From Zasmidium citrigriseum (Eukaryota > Ascomycota > Dothideomycetes > Mycosphaerellales > Mycosphaerellaceae): a stretch of DNA of 64,000 nucleotides. The DNA lies in contig NHNW01000007.1 of NCBI GenBank assembly GCA_002786025.1, positions 248,001 through 312,000 of the forward strand. The letters are read 5' to 3'. Each line of letters opens with the position of its first letter. Position 1 is the first letter of the stretch. Positions 41,958-50,994 of the stretch are shown here, piece after piece. A program made the translations under genes and the position numbers. The notes under the pieces are model-generated. The model was given only the letters and a program-made list of their open reading frames with translations, was not told where the DNA came from and did not search any database.

Positions 41958-42761
41958 TCTTATGATCCTTACCCATGCCCTGAAACACCCGCGAAAGACG
42001 CGCGGGATTACTTTTGTGGAATCACGACTTTACGGCTCATACTCGGGGACCAACAGCGCTGTTGAACGCGCTAACACAAATCGCCATGACGGACATTAAT
42101 TCCATGCACACCATTTGCAGCAACGTGCTGCATCGCATACGCACACGACAATGCGCCTGGAGCGCATGGAACAAACGCATAGACTGGGGACTACGGGGAA
42201 ACCAAAAAGCGTACCGCCTTTGATGCACATAGACGTGAGGCCTGGACAGAAGGAGTTTCTCTGGAACCGGCTCAACCACATACCAGTCGCTACTACCACT
42301 ATCGACATACTGCAGACTCGGAAACTGGAAGAAAGGAAAGAAAGACGGAAGAAGGCATAGCAACGGTGTTTGCTCATACATCGCTATTCAAGTGCTGAAT
42401 AGCGCCCTGCTTTGCGTGGGTTTTATTCTGGGCGGATTTGATCTTTTTCGTTTGCAAAGCGGCGGCGCAGGGATTGGGAGGGATCTCGACGACGACAGCA
42501 GCCTGTTTTGTGCATGCGGGCCTGGCGTTCATTCTGACTTTCTTATTTATTCATTGTTTGATATTTACAGGCTGATGGCGATGGCCACCAGAGAATTTGA
42601 ATGAGGCGGGCTCGAGAGGGCTTCGTCTGTTTCAAGATTACAAGGCCTGGGTGCCAATTCTTCTTTTTGTCAACTTGCAGGCTACATGTACTTGTGATGT
42701 ACTGACGATGGCAGGCTCGAACACGACTTCCTCTAGCGGTGGCAGGTGTGTGGCTCCTTCC
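41958..42761. other. Intergenic, convergent 3' ends
   Basis: About 800 bases between the 3' ends of OCH1 (forward) and the coiled-coil gene (reverse). No further gene is seen. Confidence 0.5.
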
Positions 42762-44042
42762 TCACTCAGATCGCAGGGATTCGGTAGGAGCATGCATCCG
42801 CGAATTCCAGACCACGACGAAGATGCACAGAAAGATGAAGAATAAGCAAGTCGCCACCGCCATCTTCTCCTCTTCCTGGACCCGCTCCTTCTCAGCCCGC
42901 TCGGATTCAAGTTCGGCTTGGAGTTTGGCGATGGTCGTCTTGGATGATTCGAGATCATGGGCTGTGACTGCGACTGCATCGATCTTCTGCAACGGCGTGG
43001 ATTCGCCATGCCATGACCTTCGCCTCCCACGTGGCTGATTCTTTGGAGGCGAAGATAAATCGGGGACGTCCCTGATCCGCTTCTGTGCTTTCTCGCGGTC
43101 CTCTTTGTCGAGTTGCTTCCTCACCAACGCCTTCTGTCCCGCGGACAGGTCCTTAACGCGACCAGCGAGCACCATCTCCAGCTCCGTCTTCTCGCGCACG
43201 ACCCTCTCGACGAAGAGCTGCAAGCCATGGATGAAGATGTTTTGGTCTCGGAGGTTTTTCTGGAGGTTCGAGATCTGGGTGAGGTATACTTGTCGGTCGT
43301 GTAGGAGGGCTTGGTTTTGGGATCGAAGGTTCTTGGTCTGCGTGCGGAGGGTTTTGCAGTGTGCTGCGATTTGGGTGGTGAGGGCGTTGAGGATTGGAGG
43401 TCGTTGGCGGTTGTTTCCGATCTTGAGATTTCGAAGGCCGAGACGACGAATCACCCTCTTCAACTCTTTCCGTCGACCCTTCAAATCCTTCATACGAGAC
43501 TGGAGGTTTGAGATCTCCTCCACGGTGCCCTCGTGCTCCCGTCTAAGCACTCGCAGCTCTTCGTTGCATGATATGAGGGCTTGGATCTCGGCCACACTGT
43601 GGGAGGCGTTGGTCTCGAGGGTCTGGCGATCGGTTTTGAGACGGTGGACTTCGCGTTCGTTGTAGGCGTTTGAGAGGCGGAGGACTTCGCATTTGAGGGC
43701 TAGATCGGCGTGAGTTGGGCCGGATGCGGACGACTTGGTGCTGCTGGTGCCGCTGCTGCTCTTGGTATCTCTGGATGGTGCAGCGAAAGGATTGCGAGGG
43801 AACTCGTTGTGGACGATGCCTGGCGAGGAGATGTTGCTATGTGCTGCAGTACGTGCGGTAAAGGGGTTGCGAGGGAACTCATTGCGAATGATGCCTGGAG
43901 ACGAGATGTTGCTATGTGTTGGAGATGGTGTGATTGGGTCTGTTGGATGCATGGGCGGTTGTTCTGGCGTTCTGGGTGCTAGGGATGGTGAGTCCATTGT
44001 CAGTATCGACTTCGTGATTCTCTTGGACGGTTTTTTAGGCAT
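42762..44042 (-). CDS. Tail-anchored coiled-coil protein with two NPF repeats, 426 aa
   Basis: Not recognised as a named family. Residues 43-63 and 68-88 are two near-identical copies of a 21-residue unit (HSNISSPGI..NEFPRNPF), each with a Ser-Pro site and an NPF tripeptide, the known ligand of EH domains in endocytic proteins. Residues about 110-330 are coiled coil, rich in Leu/Arg/Glu heptads (AEIQALISCNEELRVLRREH). A basic patch (RGRRRSW) and another short coiled coil precede a C-terminal hydrophobic segment (MAVATCLFFIFLCIFVVVW) about 15 residues from the end, so a tail-anchored membrane protein. It is intronless. ATG 44042 is taken; MDSPS at residue 16 is an alternative. It is divergent from the first BTB gene. 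Confidence 0.7.
   Translation of the reverse strand: MPKKPSKRITKSILTMDSPSLAPRTPEQPPMHPTDPITPSPTHSNISSPGIIRNEFPRNPFTARTAAHSNISSPGIVHNEFPRNPFAAPSRDTKSSSGTSSTKSSASGPTHADLALKCEVLRLSNAYNEREVHRLKTDRQTLETNASHSVAEIQALISCNEELRVLRREHEGTVEEISNLQSRMKDLKGRRKELKRVIRRLGLRNLKIGNNRQRPPILNALTTQIAAHCKTLRTQTKNLRSQNQALLHDRQVYLTQISNLQKNLRDQNIFIHGLQLFVERVVREKTELEMVLAGRVKDLSAGQKALVRKQLDKEDREKAQKRIRDVPDLSSPPKNQPRGRRRSWHGESTPLQKIDAVAVTAHDLESSKTTIAKLQAELESERAEKERVQEEEKMAVATCLFFIFLCIFVVVWNSRMHAPTESLRSE
43785..43925 (-). repeat. 75-bp tandem duplication encoding the two NPF units
   Basis: Two adjacent near-identical DNA copies about 75 bp apart lie in the 5' part of the tail-anchored coiled-coil gene. Both encode HSNISSPGI and NEFPRNPF. 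The few differences leave the reading frame intact. Confidence 0.75.
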
Positions 44043-44316
44043 CTGATATGCTTCTTACCATTCTTATATATCTGACTGTAAGTTCTAGGACGGACGATCC
44101 TTCTGTCTGTCTCTCGAAGACTTGAGACAAAGAGAGCGAACTTTCCGGCTTTGAGACATGGATACGAAGAAGTGAAGGGGAGACATTCTGTATGTCGAGT
44201 TCAAAAGGTGAGCAGAATGAGACACGCTCGAGAACGTTGCTGGGTGCTGATTCTGGTCCGAAAGGCATGGGCGTGACGTTGTAGGTGAGCTTCAGTGAGA
44301 AAGCTGGAAGCTGGTC

Positions 44317-44351
44317 TCAACATTCACTCACTTGCCAAGACGAGCGCAAGC
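44317..44351 (+). promoter_or_regulatory. Shared upstream element, BTB gene 1
   Basis: Contains TCAACATTCACTCACTTGCC followed by AAGACG and a CAAGC end, 129 bp before the ATG at 44480. The same core recurs before the other genes of the array. Confidence 0.6.
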
Positions 44352-44479
44352 CGGCTTTGATTGGCCCGAATTAAGATTTGCCAATGATGACGTCGCTTTC
44401 GGCCGCGTCGCCATGACTTCCGATCATCATGAGCACACTCACTCCTTCCTGAACACCCACTCAAGACTCGCGACCAACA

Positions 44480-45381
44480 ATGGCTTCCGCAAAGGGCAAA
44501 ACCTCACTCGCCAAAGGCATCGCAAGGTAATGTCGCCGACTGTCCAAACCACACATGAGATGCTGAACCGCTGCATAGCCTATTGCTCGATCCGGAGTAC
44601 AGCGACCTCGAGATCAAAGTCGGCTCGAAGCAATGGCCTCTCAACAAGGCGGTCGTTTGTACGCAGTCGAAGGTCTTCAAGAAGATGTGCGAGAAAGACT
44701 GGAAGGTAAGAGCTCGAGTAATCGGAAGACTGTGCGATCGACACTTGCTGATGGACATTTTAGGAAGCGAAGACTGGTGTCATCACACTCGAGGACGACG
44801 ATGAGCTGGTGATTGAGCAGCTTATCAGATACCTCTACACCTCCGGCTACACCGACGTCATTGCCATCTCGGACAACGGGGGTGCCCAGTTCGGCCCAAT
44901 GCATTTCAACGTCCTCATGTTCATCGCAGCGGACAAGTACGATATCGCCGAGCTCGGCACGACCGCCGTCGCAAAATTCACCAAGAGGCTCAAAGACTTC
45001 ACCTCGAAGCATGACTTCCTCCTCAGCGTTGAGGAGATCTTCAAGAACGGCCCCGCGAGTGCTACCGACATCTGCGACAAGGTCATCCAGGCTGCTGTCA
45101 CCCATTCGTACGCACTGGTCAACGAGCCAGTCGACCACCCAGATGATGGACGCGAGCACGCCACCTTCCAAGACCTGCTTCGAGATATCCCTGCTTTTGG
45201 AGAGAAGGTCATCAGTGGCATCACAACCCTGGCGGCATATCAGAAGAAGGATCTTTACGTCACAGAGAAGCTGCATTGTGATACTTGCGCAACGGACTTC
45301 AGCGTCTCCGTCATCAACAAGTCGGATCGGAAGGCAACTACTTGCCCGTTCTGCAAAGCTCCAGCTAGGCTTGTAAATTGA
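44480..45381 (+). CDS. BTB protein with C-terminal zinc ribbon (array copy 1), 263 aa
   Basis: Exons are 44480-44526, 44579-44705 (127 nt) and 44764-45381, with introns of 52 and 58 nt (GTAATG with GCTGAAC branch; GTAAGA). The BTB/POZ domain covers about residues 16-130: YSDLEIKVGSKQWPLNKAVV, CTQSKVFKKMC, then LIRYLYTSGY and FIAADKYDI. A helical middle follows without Kelch or MATH motifs. The C-terminal 35 residues have C230xxC, then CPFC 18 residues on, which reads as a zinc ribbon. BTB proteins often act as substrate adaptors of cullin-3 ubiquitin ligases; that role is only a family-based suggestion here. First of five head-to-tail paralogues. Confidence 0.83.
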
Positions 45382-45500
45382 TAAGACACAGCCGGCAACC
45401 ACAAGATGAGAACGAAAAGGTCGCAAGGAGTGTCTGATTAAGATGACCACGGGAGCGCCGTTCCAACGAGCTGAGAGACTGCATACTCAATGGTAGGGTA

Positions 45501-45526
45501 TCAACATTCACTCATCCGCTCAGACG
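45501..45526 (+). promoter_or_regulatory. Shared upstream element, BTB gene 2
   Basis: Contains TCAACATTCACTCATCCGCT followed by CAGACG, 180 bp before the ATG at 45706. It shares TCAACATTCACTCA exactly with copies 1 and 3; the second half is diverged. Confidence 0.55.
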
Positions 45527-45705
45527 TTTCAAGACACTTCTAGATGCCTTCTCTTTAGCATGTCCACGACGTTGCTTTTGAAGAGCCTCGTAGAAGCTTA
45601 AAGTTCACAAGACAAACATTGTCGTCTCTCATATCTAGCCTTCTCCCTTCCCAAAATCAGAACTGATTGTTCCGAACACCCATCATCGCGTTCCGCAAAG
45701 ACAGC

Positions 45706-46651
45706 ATGGCATCCACCCCGACTTCTACAGCAACCAGCAGTAACAACGCAAGCCTGATGAAAGGCATCCGGAGGTGAGGACAAGACCAACATCTTTGATC
45801 GCTACTAACAGACTCATAGTCTTTACAGAAACAGCGAGTATGCCGATCTGACGATCAGAACTACACATAATGACTTCCAAGTTCACAAAGCGGTGGTGTG
45901 CACTCAATCATCATACTTTGCGAATGCTCTCAAGCAGGGATCGCAGGTGAGCAACACAGCCCGAGACATTTGAGGATGCGAATGACTGACATCCATGGAG
46001 AACGACGCCGCCAACGCGGTAGTCGACATGACCAACGAGAGCGAAGTCGTAGTGAATACAATGATCGAATATCTCTATCTCACATTCTACGGCGACCATG
46101 TCAACGATCCTACGACTAATGAGCTCGGGCCCATCGAGTTGAACGTACAAGTCTTCAAAGCAGCAGAGAAATACGATCTTCCACTCCTCGCCGAGCTGGC
46201 CATCACCAAGTTTTCGGCTTGTCTACCCATCATCACCAATCTAAGAGACTTCGTCCGCGCAGTTCGGCGAATCCTCACCGAGCTCCCATCCGGAGCAGGG
46301 GCAGCAGAATTACGCGCAAAGGCAGTCGAAGCAGCCGCCGATCACTCGGTGATTCTGCTCGGTCGCGGTGGCACAGTGGACCCGAATGACTCCTTTAGAA
46401 GGCTTGGAGCAGACTTTCCTCTATTCTTCGCAGACGTCATGGAGAAGCTGGCGATGGCGGCGTCGAAGGCGGCATGGCGATTTGGGCCCCCTTACATCGG
46501 CCGATGGAGATGTCGTGATTGTCGTCGACAATTTGCAGTCGCGGGGATACCGCAACCAATGATGCATTGTCCCGTCTGCAGATCTTCGAATACCGTGTCT
46601 CATAGAGCCGAGGCGATGATGCTGAACATGGTGCCTTTCAGGCGGCGGTAG
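45706..46651 (+). CDS. BTB protein with C-terminal zinc ribbon (array copy 2), 281 aa
   Basis: Exons are 45706-45773, 45820-45946 (127 nt) and 46001-46651. Intron 1 is 46 nt with a perfect TACTAAC; intron 2 is 54 nt (GTGAGC, CTGAC, GGAG). The N-terminus is Thr/Ser-rich and ends MKGIRS; the BTB core is YADLTIRTTHNDFQVHKAVV then CTQSSYFANAL, MIEYLYLTFY and FKAAEKYDLPLLAELA. The C-terminal ribbon is CRDC-x15-CPVC, and the last residues are basic. Intron positions and phases match copies 1, 3 and 4 exactly. Confidence 0.82.
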
Positions 46652-46775
46652 CGAGGGTTATGGAGATTGTTTGAGAGAGATCATGTCGCATTCGACGTCT
46701 AATACCGATAGCTACGATCCAGATAAGATACTCGAATGCAGACTTTCAAATCACATGAACGTCTCAAGGCAGGCG

Positions 46776-46800
46776 TCAACATTCACTCATCTGCCAAGAC
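46776..46800 (+). promoter_or_regulatory. Shared upstream element, BTB gene 3
   Basis: Contains TCAACATTCACTCATCTGCC followed by AAGAC, 113 bp before the ATG at 46913. It has both halves of the element (TCAACATTCACTCA and TGCCAAGAC). Confidence 0.6.
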
Positions 46801-46912
46801 TGGCCTGTGCTGGCTTCTAGCGCATTCCAAACAGGTCCGAGTGCGAACTTTCAATTCTAACTTCTTTCAATGCTCCCAGACTCCCAAAAATTGTCTCGCC
46901 AGAACACTCCCC

Positions 46913-47909
46913 ATGCCACCCGAGAGCCACTGGCAAGCGATGGCGGAAGCAAATGCCGCTCCAGCTCCTGTGAATCGCCGTTGCCTAATGAATGGCATTG
47001 AGAAGTAAAACTCTTGACACTTTACCTGATGATCCCTAAGCTAATCATACTTGCAGGCTTCACAAGAGTGGCGACTACAGCGACCTTGTCATCGAGTGCG
47101 GAACGAGGCAGTGGAAGGTACACAAGTCTATCGTGTGTACACAATGCCCCTTCTTCGCAAAGGCGGTGCGACATGACTGGCAGGTACGATACCAAATACA
47201 ACTTGAAGCCTCGACTCGTGTCTCCTAAATTTCAGAACAGGAAGCGGAAAGCGGGATCATCAAACTCGACGACGACCACCAAGATGCCGTCCATCAGCTA
47301 ATCGAGTTCCTGTACACCTCCGAATACGACGATGAGTTCTGCATGACTTCCGCCAGCCCGCACGGCCCCATGCAATTCGATGTCAAGATGTTCACTATTG
47401 CCGACAGGTACGACCTGCCCGACCTCGCCGCCCTCGCGGAAAAGAAGTTCATAGCTAGGATGAGTCGATATAGCGGCGAGCGCGACTTCTTCCGCTCAGT
47501 TCACGAGTTGTATGAGAAGGCACCATACACCGCGACCAAGATGCGCGAGAGCACTGTTTCAGCGGCCATCTCGTTGTCCAATGTTCAATTCATGAAGAAG
47601 CAAGAAGAGTTGATCAAGAGCGAGCATTTCCAGCAACTCATAAAGGAGGTGCCTACCTTTGGCGCAAAGGTCATTGTAGCCCTGACGGGATACCTCAAGC
47701 AACAGTGCGAGCGTCATGAGGAGTTGGCAAAAAGACTTGTCCAGCGTGGCAAGGAATTGGAAACTAAGGTCTTCGACCAAGGCAAGATGGGGTGCAAGGT
47801 CTGTAATGTGGAGTTCGTCGTCACCAAGACCAAGCCAGACTCCAACTTCGGTTGTCCATATTGCGGTCGACCACCAATGCACATCATTGAGGGCTGGAGA
47901 CCAGTATGA
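46913..47909 (+). CDS. BTB protein with C-terminal zinc ribbon (array copy 3), 295 aa
   Basis: Exons are 46913-47004, 47057-47183 (127 nt) and 47241-47909, with introns of 52 nt (GTAAAA, AGCTAATC, TGCAG) and 57 nt (GTACGA, acceptor AACAG chosen to restore EAESGIIKLDDD, as in copy 1). The BTB core is YSDLVIECGTRQWKVHKSIV, CTQCPFFAKAV, LIEFLYTSEY and FTIADRYDLPDLAALA. A helical, Lys/Glu-rich middle (QQCERHEELAKRLVQ) may form a coiled coil. The ribbon is CKVC-x16-CPYC. The short N-terminus (residues 1-30) is unlike the others. Confidence 0.82.
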
Positions 47910-48118
47910 ATCAGCGGCAGTATACTTTAGGGGTGTAGCTAGACATTCTCGTGTCTGTGCACTAGAAGTTTTGCACTTGATCAGGGTTGAAGTATATGCA
48001 CAGGACTACGGACAATACTTCGCTATTGCAGTATCGCAATGAAATGTCTACTAGCCATCGGATCTCCATCTGACTCCCGGTAGACATGAGGTTGTGACAA
48101 ATGCAAGCTGAGGGTTGC

Positions 48119-48148
48119 GTTCACTCACTTGCCAAGATCATCACAAGC
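48119..48148 (+). promoter_or_regulatory. Shared upstream element, BTB gene 4
   Basis: Contains GTTCACTCACTTGCCAAGAT followed by CATCACAAGC, 126 bp before the ATG at 48274. It matches copy 1 over TTCACTCACTTGCCAAGA. Confidence 0.6.
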
Positions 48149-48273
48149 TCAGCTGGGCTTTCACATGTCAACATGAGCTTCAGTCATCTGACTTTCCGAG
48201 AGCCGCCACCTCTTCCTGCCATTTCAACTCCAACCCCTCATAACAACAACATCGAGCGCCCAACACATCGAAC

Positions 48274-49169
48274 ATGGCGTCCGGAACCTCTACCAACTCA
48301 GCGACCAAGAGCGTCGGCCTTCTCGAGACGTGAGGCAAGTCAATGAATTTGTCGCCATCATATCTGACCGCCTTTCAGGCTCTACGACAACCCCAAGTAC
48401 AGCGACCTGACCATCAAGAGCGCGGATCGCGATTTCCATGTGCACAAGAACATCATCTGTACTCAGTCTAGATACTTTGCCAACGCGTGCAAGGCGGAAT
48501 GGCAGGTAAGTCACGACACTTCACGGTCAGGTACGCAGGGTGCTGATACTAACTTGCCTCTAGAAGTCTGACAAGGCCGTCGTCAACCTGAGCGACGAGC
48601 CAACAGAAGTCGTGAAAAGCATGATCCTCTTTCTCTACAAGTCAGCCTACGACAAGAACTCCTGGTGGACCTGGAACGAGAAGAATCCCATCGGTCACAT
48701 CTGCTTCGCCCTGAAAATGGCAATTGCAGCGGACAAATACGACATATGGCGATTACTCGAATCCGCCCTGATCAGAATCCACACAGACCTGAATCAAAAC
48801 AACTTCACATCACATGAGTTCTTCAAGGCCATGCGTCTGGTGGATGAAAAGGGACCAACCCTGTTGGCCGGAATACGCAAAAAGATGATTGAGATCGCCG
48901 TGTCCCGTTCGCCGGAGTACTTCAGTCGAGGTGCCGAGAACGAAGCGCAGACGGCCGCCGACGAGTTTCAGACCCTACTCTTGGATCATCCAAAGATTAC
49001 ACTCGACTTCACCAACGCTCTCGCCGCTAGCCATATCGAGCTGAAACAACAGAGGGAGAGAATCTGGAGCTTTCGTTGCCGCAAATGCGAGACCGAATTC
49101 ATGGCCTACAAGAACATCTTCGCCGCGTGTTGCCCGGCTTGTAAGGGCACTGTTAGGAGATTTAAATGA
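48274..49169 (+). CDS. BTB protein with C-terminal zinc ribbon (array copy 4), 262 aa
   Basis: Exons are 48274-48329, 48379-48505 (127 nt) and 48564-49169. Intron 1 is 49 nt (GTGAGG, TCTGAC, TTTCAG) and intron 2 is 58 nt (GTAAGT, ATACTAAC, CTAG). The BTB core is YSDLTIKSADRDFHVHKNII, CTQSRYFANAC, MILFLYKSAYD and MAIAADKYDIWRLLESA. The ribbon at the very C-terminus is CRKC-x14-CPAC followed by a basic end (KGTVRRFK). An unusual Trp-rich loop (SWWTWNEKNP) replaces the acidic loop of the other copies. Confidence 0.82.
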
Positions 49170-49378
49170 TCTCGAAGGTATCTGCACGTGCAAAGCAATG
49201 GACCGTATCTTTGCGCGATGGTCTAGCGTGACTTCACTCAAAAGTCAAGCACTTACGACATCATCACAACGACGAGCGCGAAGATTCCATGCACCATTCG
49301 CCGGGGTTAGGTGCGATACACAAACAATGGGTCTGTGTTGGCGAATTCGACTTGCAACGAAAGCACGAGAAAGTCATT

Positions 49379-49402
49379 TGCATGCCAAGAATTGTCACAA
49401 GC
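49379..49402 (+). promoter_or_regulatory. Shared upstream element (second half), BTB gene 5
   Basis: Contains TGCATGCCAAGAATTGTCAC followed by AAGC, 123 bp before the ATG at 49525. It matches the GCCAAGA...TCACAAGC half of copy 4; a separate TTCACTCA lies at 49233-49240. Confidence 0.45.
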
Positions 49403-49524
49403 TAGCGTCTTTAATCGAAAGTTTGCTACACTAGGCACCAACATGCCTATCTCTGAATTAAATACCATCACTTCAGCTACAATCCTTCCACCAATCACCA
49501 CCTCTATTCCAACTACTGGGAAAG

Positions 49525-50430
49525 ATGAACACTGACAGCAGTTCATCCCAGAACGATGACGACAAAGAGCCAACAAAAACATTCGCCTGCCCACCCAACG
49601 ACCCTCGTCTCAGCCCAAACGCACCCACAGACCTGATCATCTCAACAGCATGGCAAGACTTCCGCGTCCATAAAGCCATCGTCTGCCCCCAAAGCGGCAT
49701 CTTCGCCGAAGAATGCAACGCACAATCTCAGCCATCTTCCCAAACGCCCCAATACGAGAACCCAGGCCAGACCCAAGAGGACCTCACCATCGAAACCGAC
49801 ATAGAAAACCATTACCTATGCATCGTCCTCGAATACCTCTACACAACCTCCTACAACGATCACCACCTCCTCGACCAAAAAGCCCCCGACGGCAAACCCA
49901 GCCCCGTCGGCTCCATGGAGCTCAACATCGAGATCTTCTTCGCCGCCCGCTGCCTCGACATCCCCTCCCTCACAACCCTCGCAGCGACGAAATTCAACTC
50001 CCGCGCCGACGAATTCGCCTCAAAAGACGACTTCTGTGCAGCCGTCAGAATCATGCACGACGCCTACGACAGCGTCCGAGACGACGACGAAGAATGTAAA
50101 GCCCTGTTCCGCAAAATGGCAACCGTGGCGGCAGAGCATGCTCTGGATATGCTGCACGTGGAGCTGGCGATCGGGCCCGTCAATTTGGAAGATGCGAAGA
50201 CGCCGTTTCGAAGCCTCATGAGAGACTATCAGAGTTTTGCCGAGGATGTGTTGGTGCGTACGATTGCCAAGTGTCAGGCTTTGCTGTGGCGGCGGGAGAA
50301 GCAGTCCCACACGCGAGCATGTGATGAGTGTGGTGCGAGATTCTGTGTCTTGAGGCAAGAGATGCCGGATGCGATTCCGGGCTTCTGTCCGTATTGCAAA
50401 GGTGAAACCAGTGCTTTGCAGGCGGGATAG
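49525..50430 (+). CDS. BTB protein with C-terminal zinc ribbon (array copy 5, intronless), 301 aa
   Basis: Single exon, unlike copies 1-4. The N-terminus is Ser/Asp-rich (residues 1-35); the BTB region has PTDLIISTAWQDFRVHKAIV, CPQSGIFAEEC, then a Gln/Pro/Ser insert and VLEYLYTTSYND. The middle has FFAARCLDIPSLTTLAATKF, aligning with the AADKYDI segment of the others. The C-terminal ribbon is CDEC-x18-CPYC. Absence of both introns that all sister copies keep suggests intron loss, perhaps through a reverse-transcribed copy that recombined into the array; this is an inference. Confidence 0.8.
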   Translation: MNTDSSSSQNDDDKEPTKTFACPPNDPRLSPNAPTDLIISTAWQDFRVHKAIVCPQSGIFAEECNAQSQPSSQTPQYENPGQTQEDLTIETDIENHYLCIVLEYLYTTSYNDHHLLDQKAPDGKPSPVGSMELNIEIFFAARCLDIPSLTTLAATKFNSRADEFASKDDFCAAVRIMHDAYDSVRDDDEECKALFRKMATVAAEHALDMLHVELAIGPVNLEDAKTPFRSLMRDYQSFAEDVLVRTIAKCQALLWRREKQSHTRACDECGARFCVLRQEMPDAIPGFCPYCKGETSALQAG

Positions 50431-50994
50431 ACGACGGCAGCAGGATGTTGGTGCATTAGAACAGTCTTGCGTCTAGTTGCTTCTGTGAGATCTTTCAACC
50501 TCATCTCGTCGAATATGTGTTCACCTACCTCTCCGTTGTTAGTCTCAGTCCCAGAACAATACCTTGAACCCATGCATACATACCCTTCAATCCCATTATC
50601 ACACCTCTTGAGAATTGGAACCCACCATATAGGTAAGAAACAGATGGGGGCGATATGCAGTGATTCCAATGAAATACGTTGTATCTATATCATAAACATG
50701 GCGCCACAGACACACTCGCATCAACAACAGTAACTCCCGTCGCAATGATCAAAGCAGGAAAGCCTGCATCCCTTCCTTACCCATCCATCCCATCCCTCAT
50801 CCTCCCCATGCGTTGCCACACACACCAAAAAGATCTCAAGGGGTGTCCACAAGAAGTAAAGTATTACAAACGCAAAAGCGATCGAGTGGGGGGTATTCTC
50901 TCTCTTCCGATCCTTTCATCCCATCCAACCATCCAACTCCTGAAAACACTCCTCAGTAAATGCGTACTTCGGATTCTGCTTTCGACAGGAACCC
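50431..50994. other. Intergenic, convergent 3' ends
   Basis: About 560 bases between the end of BTB copy 5 and the end of ACC1. Nothing is recognised apart from the two expected 3' UTRs. Confidence 0.5.
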
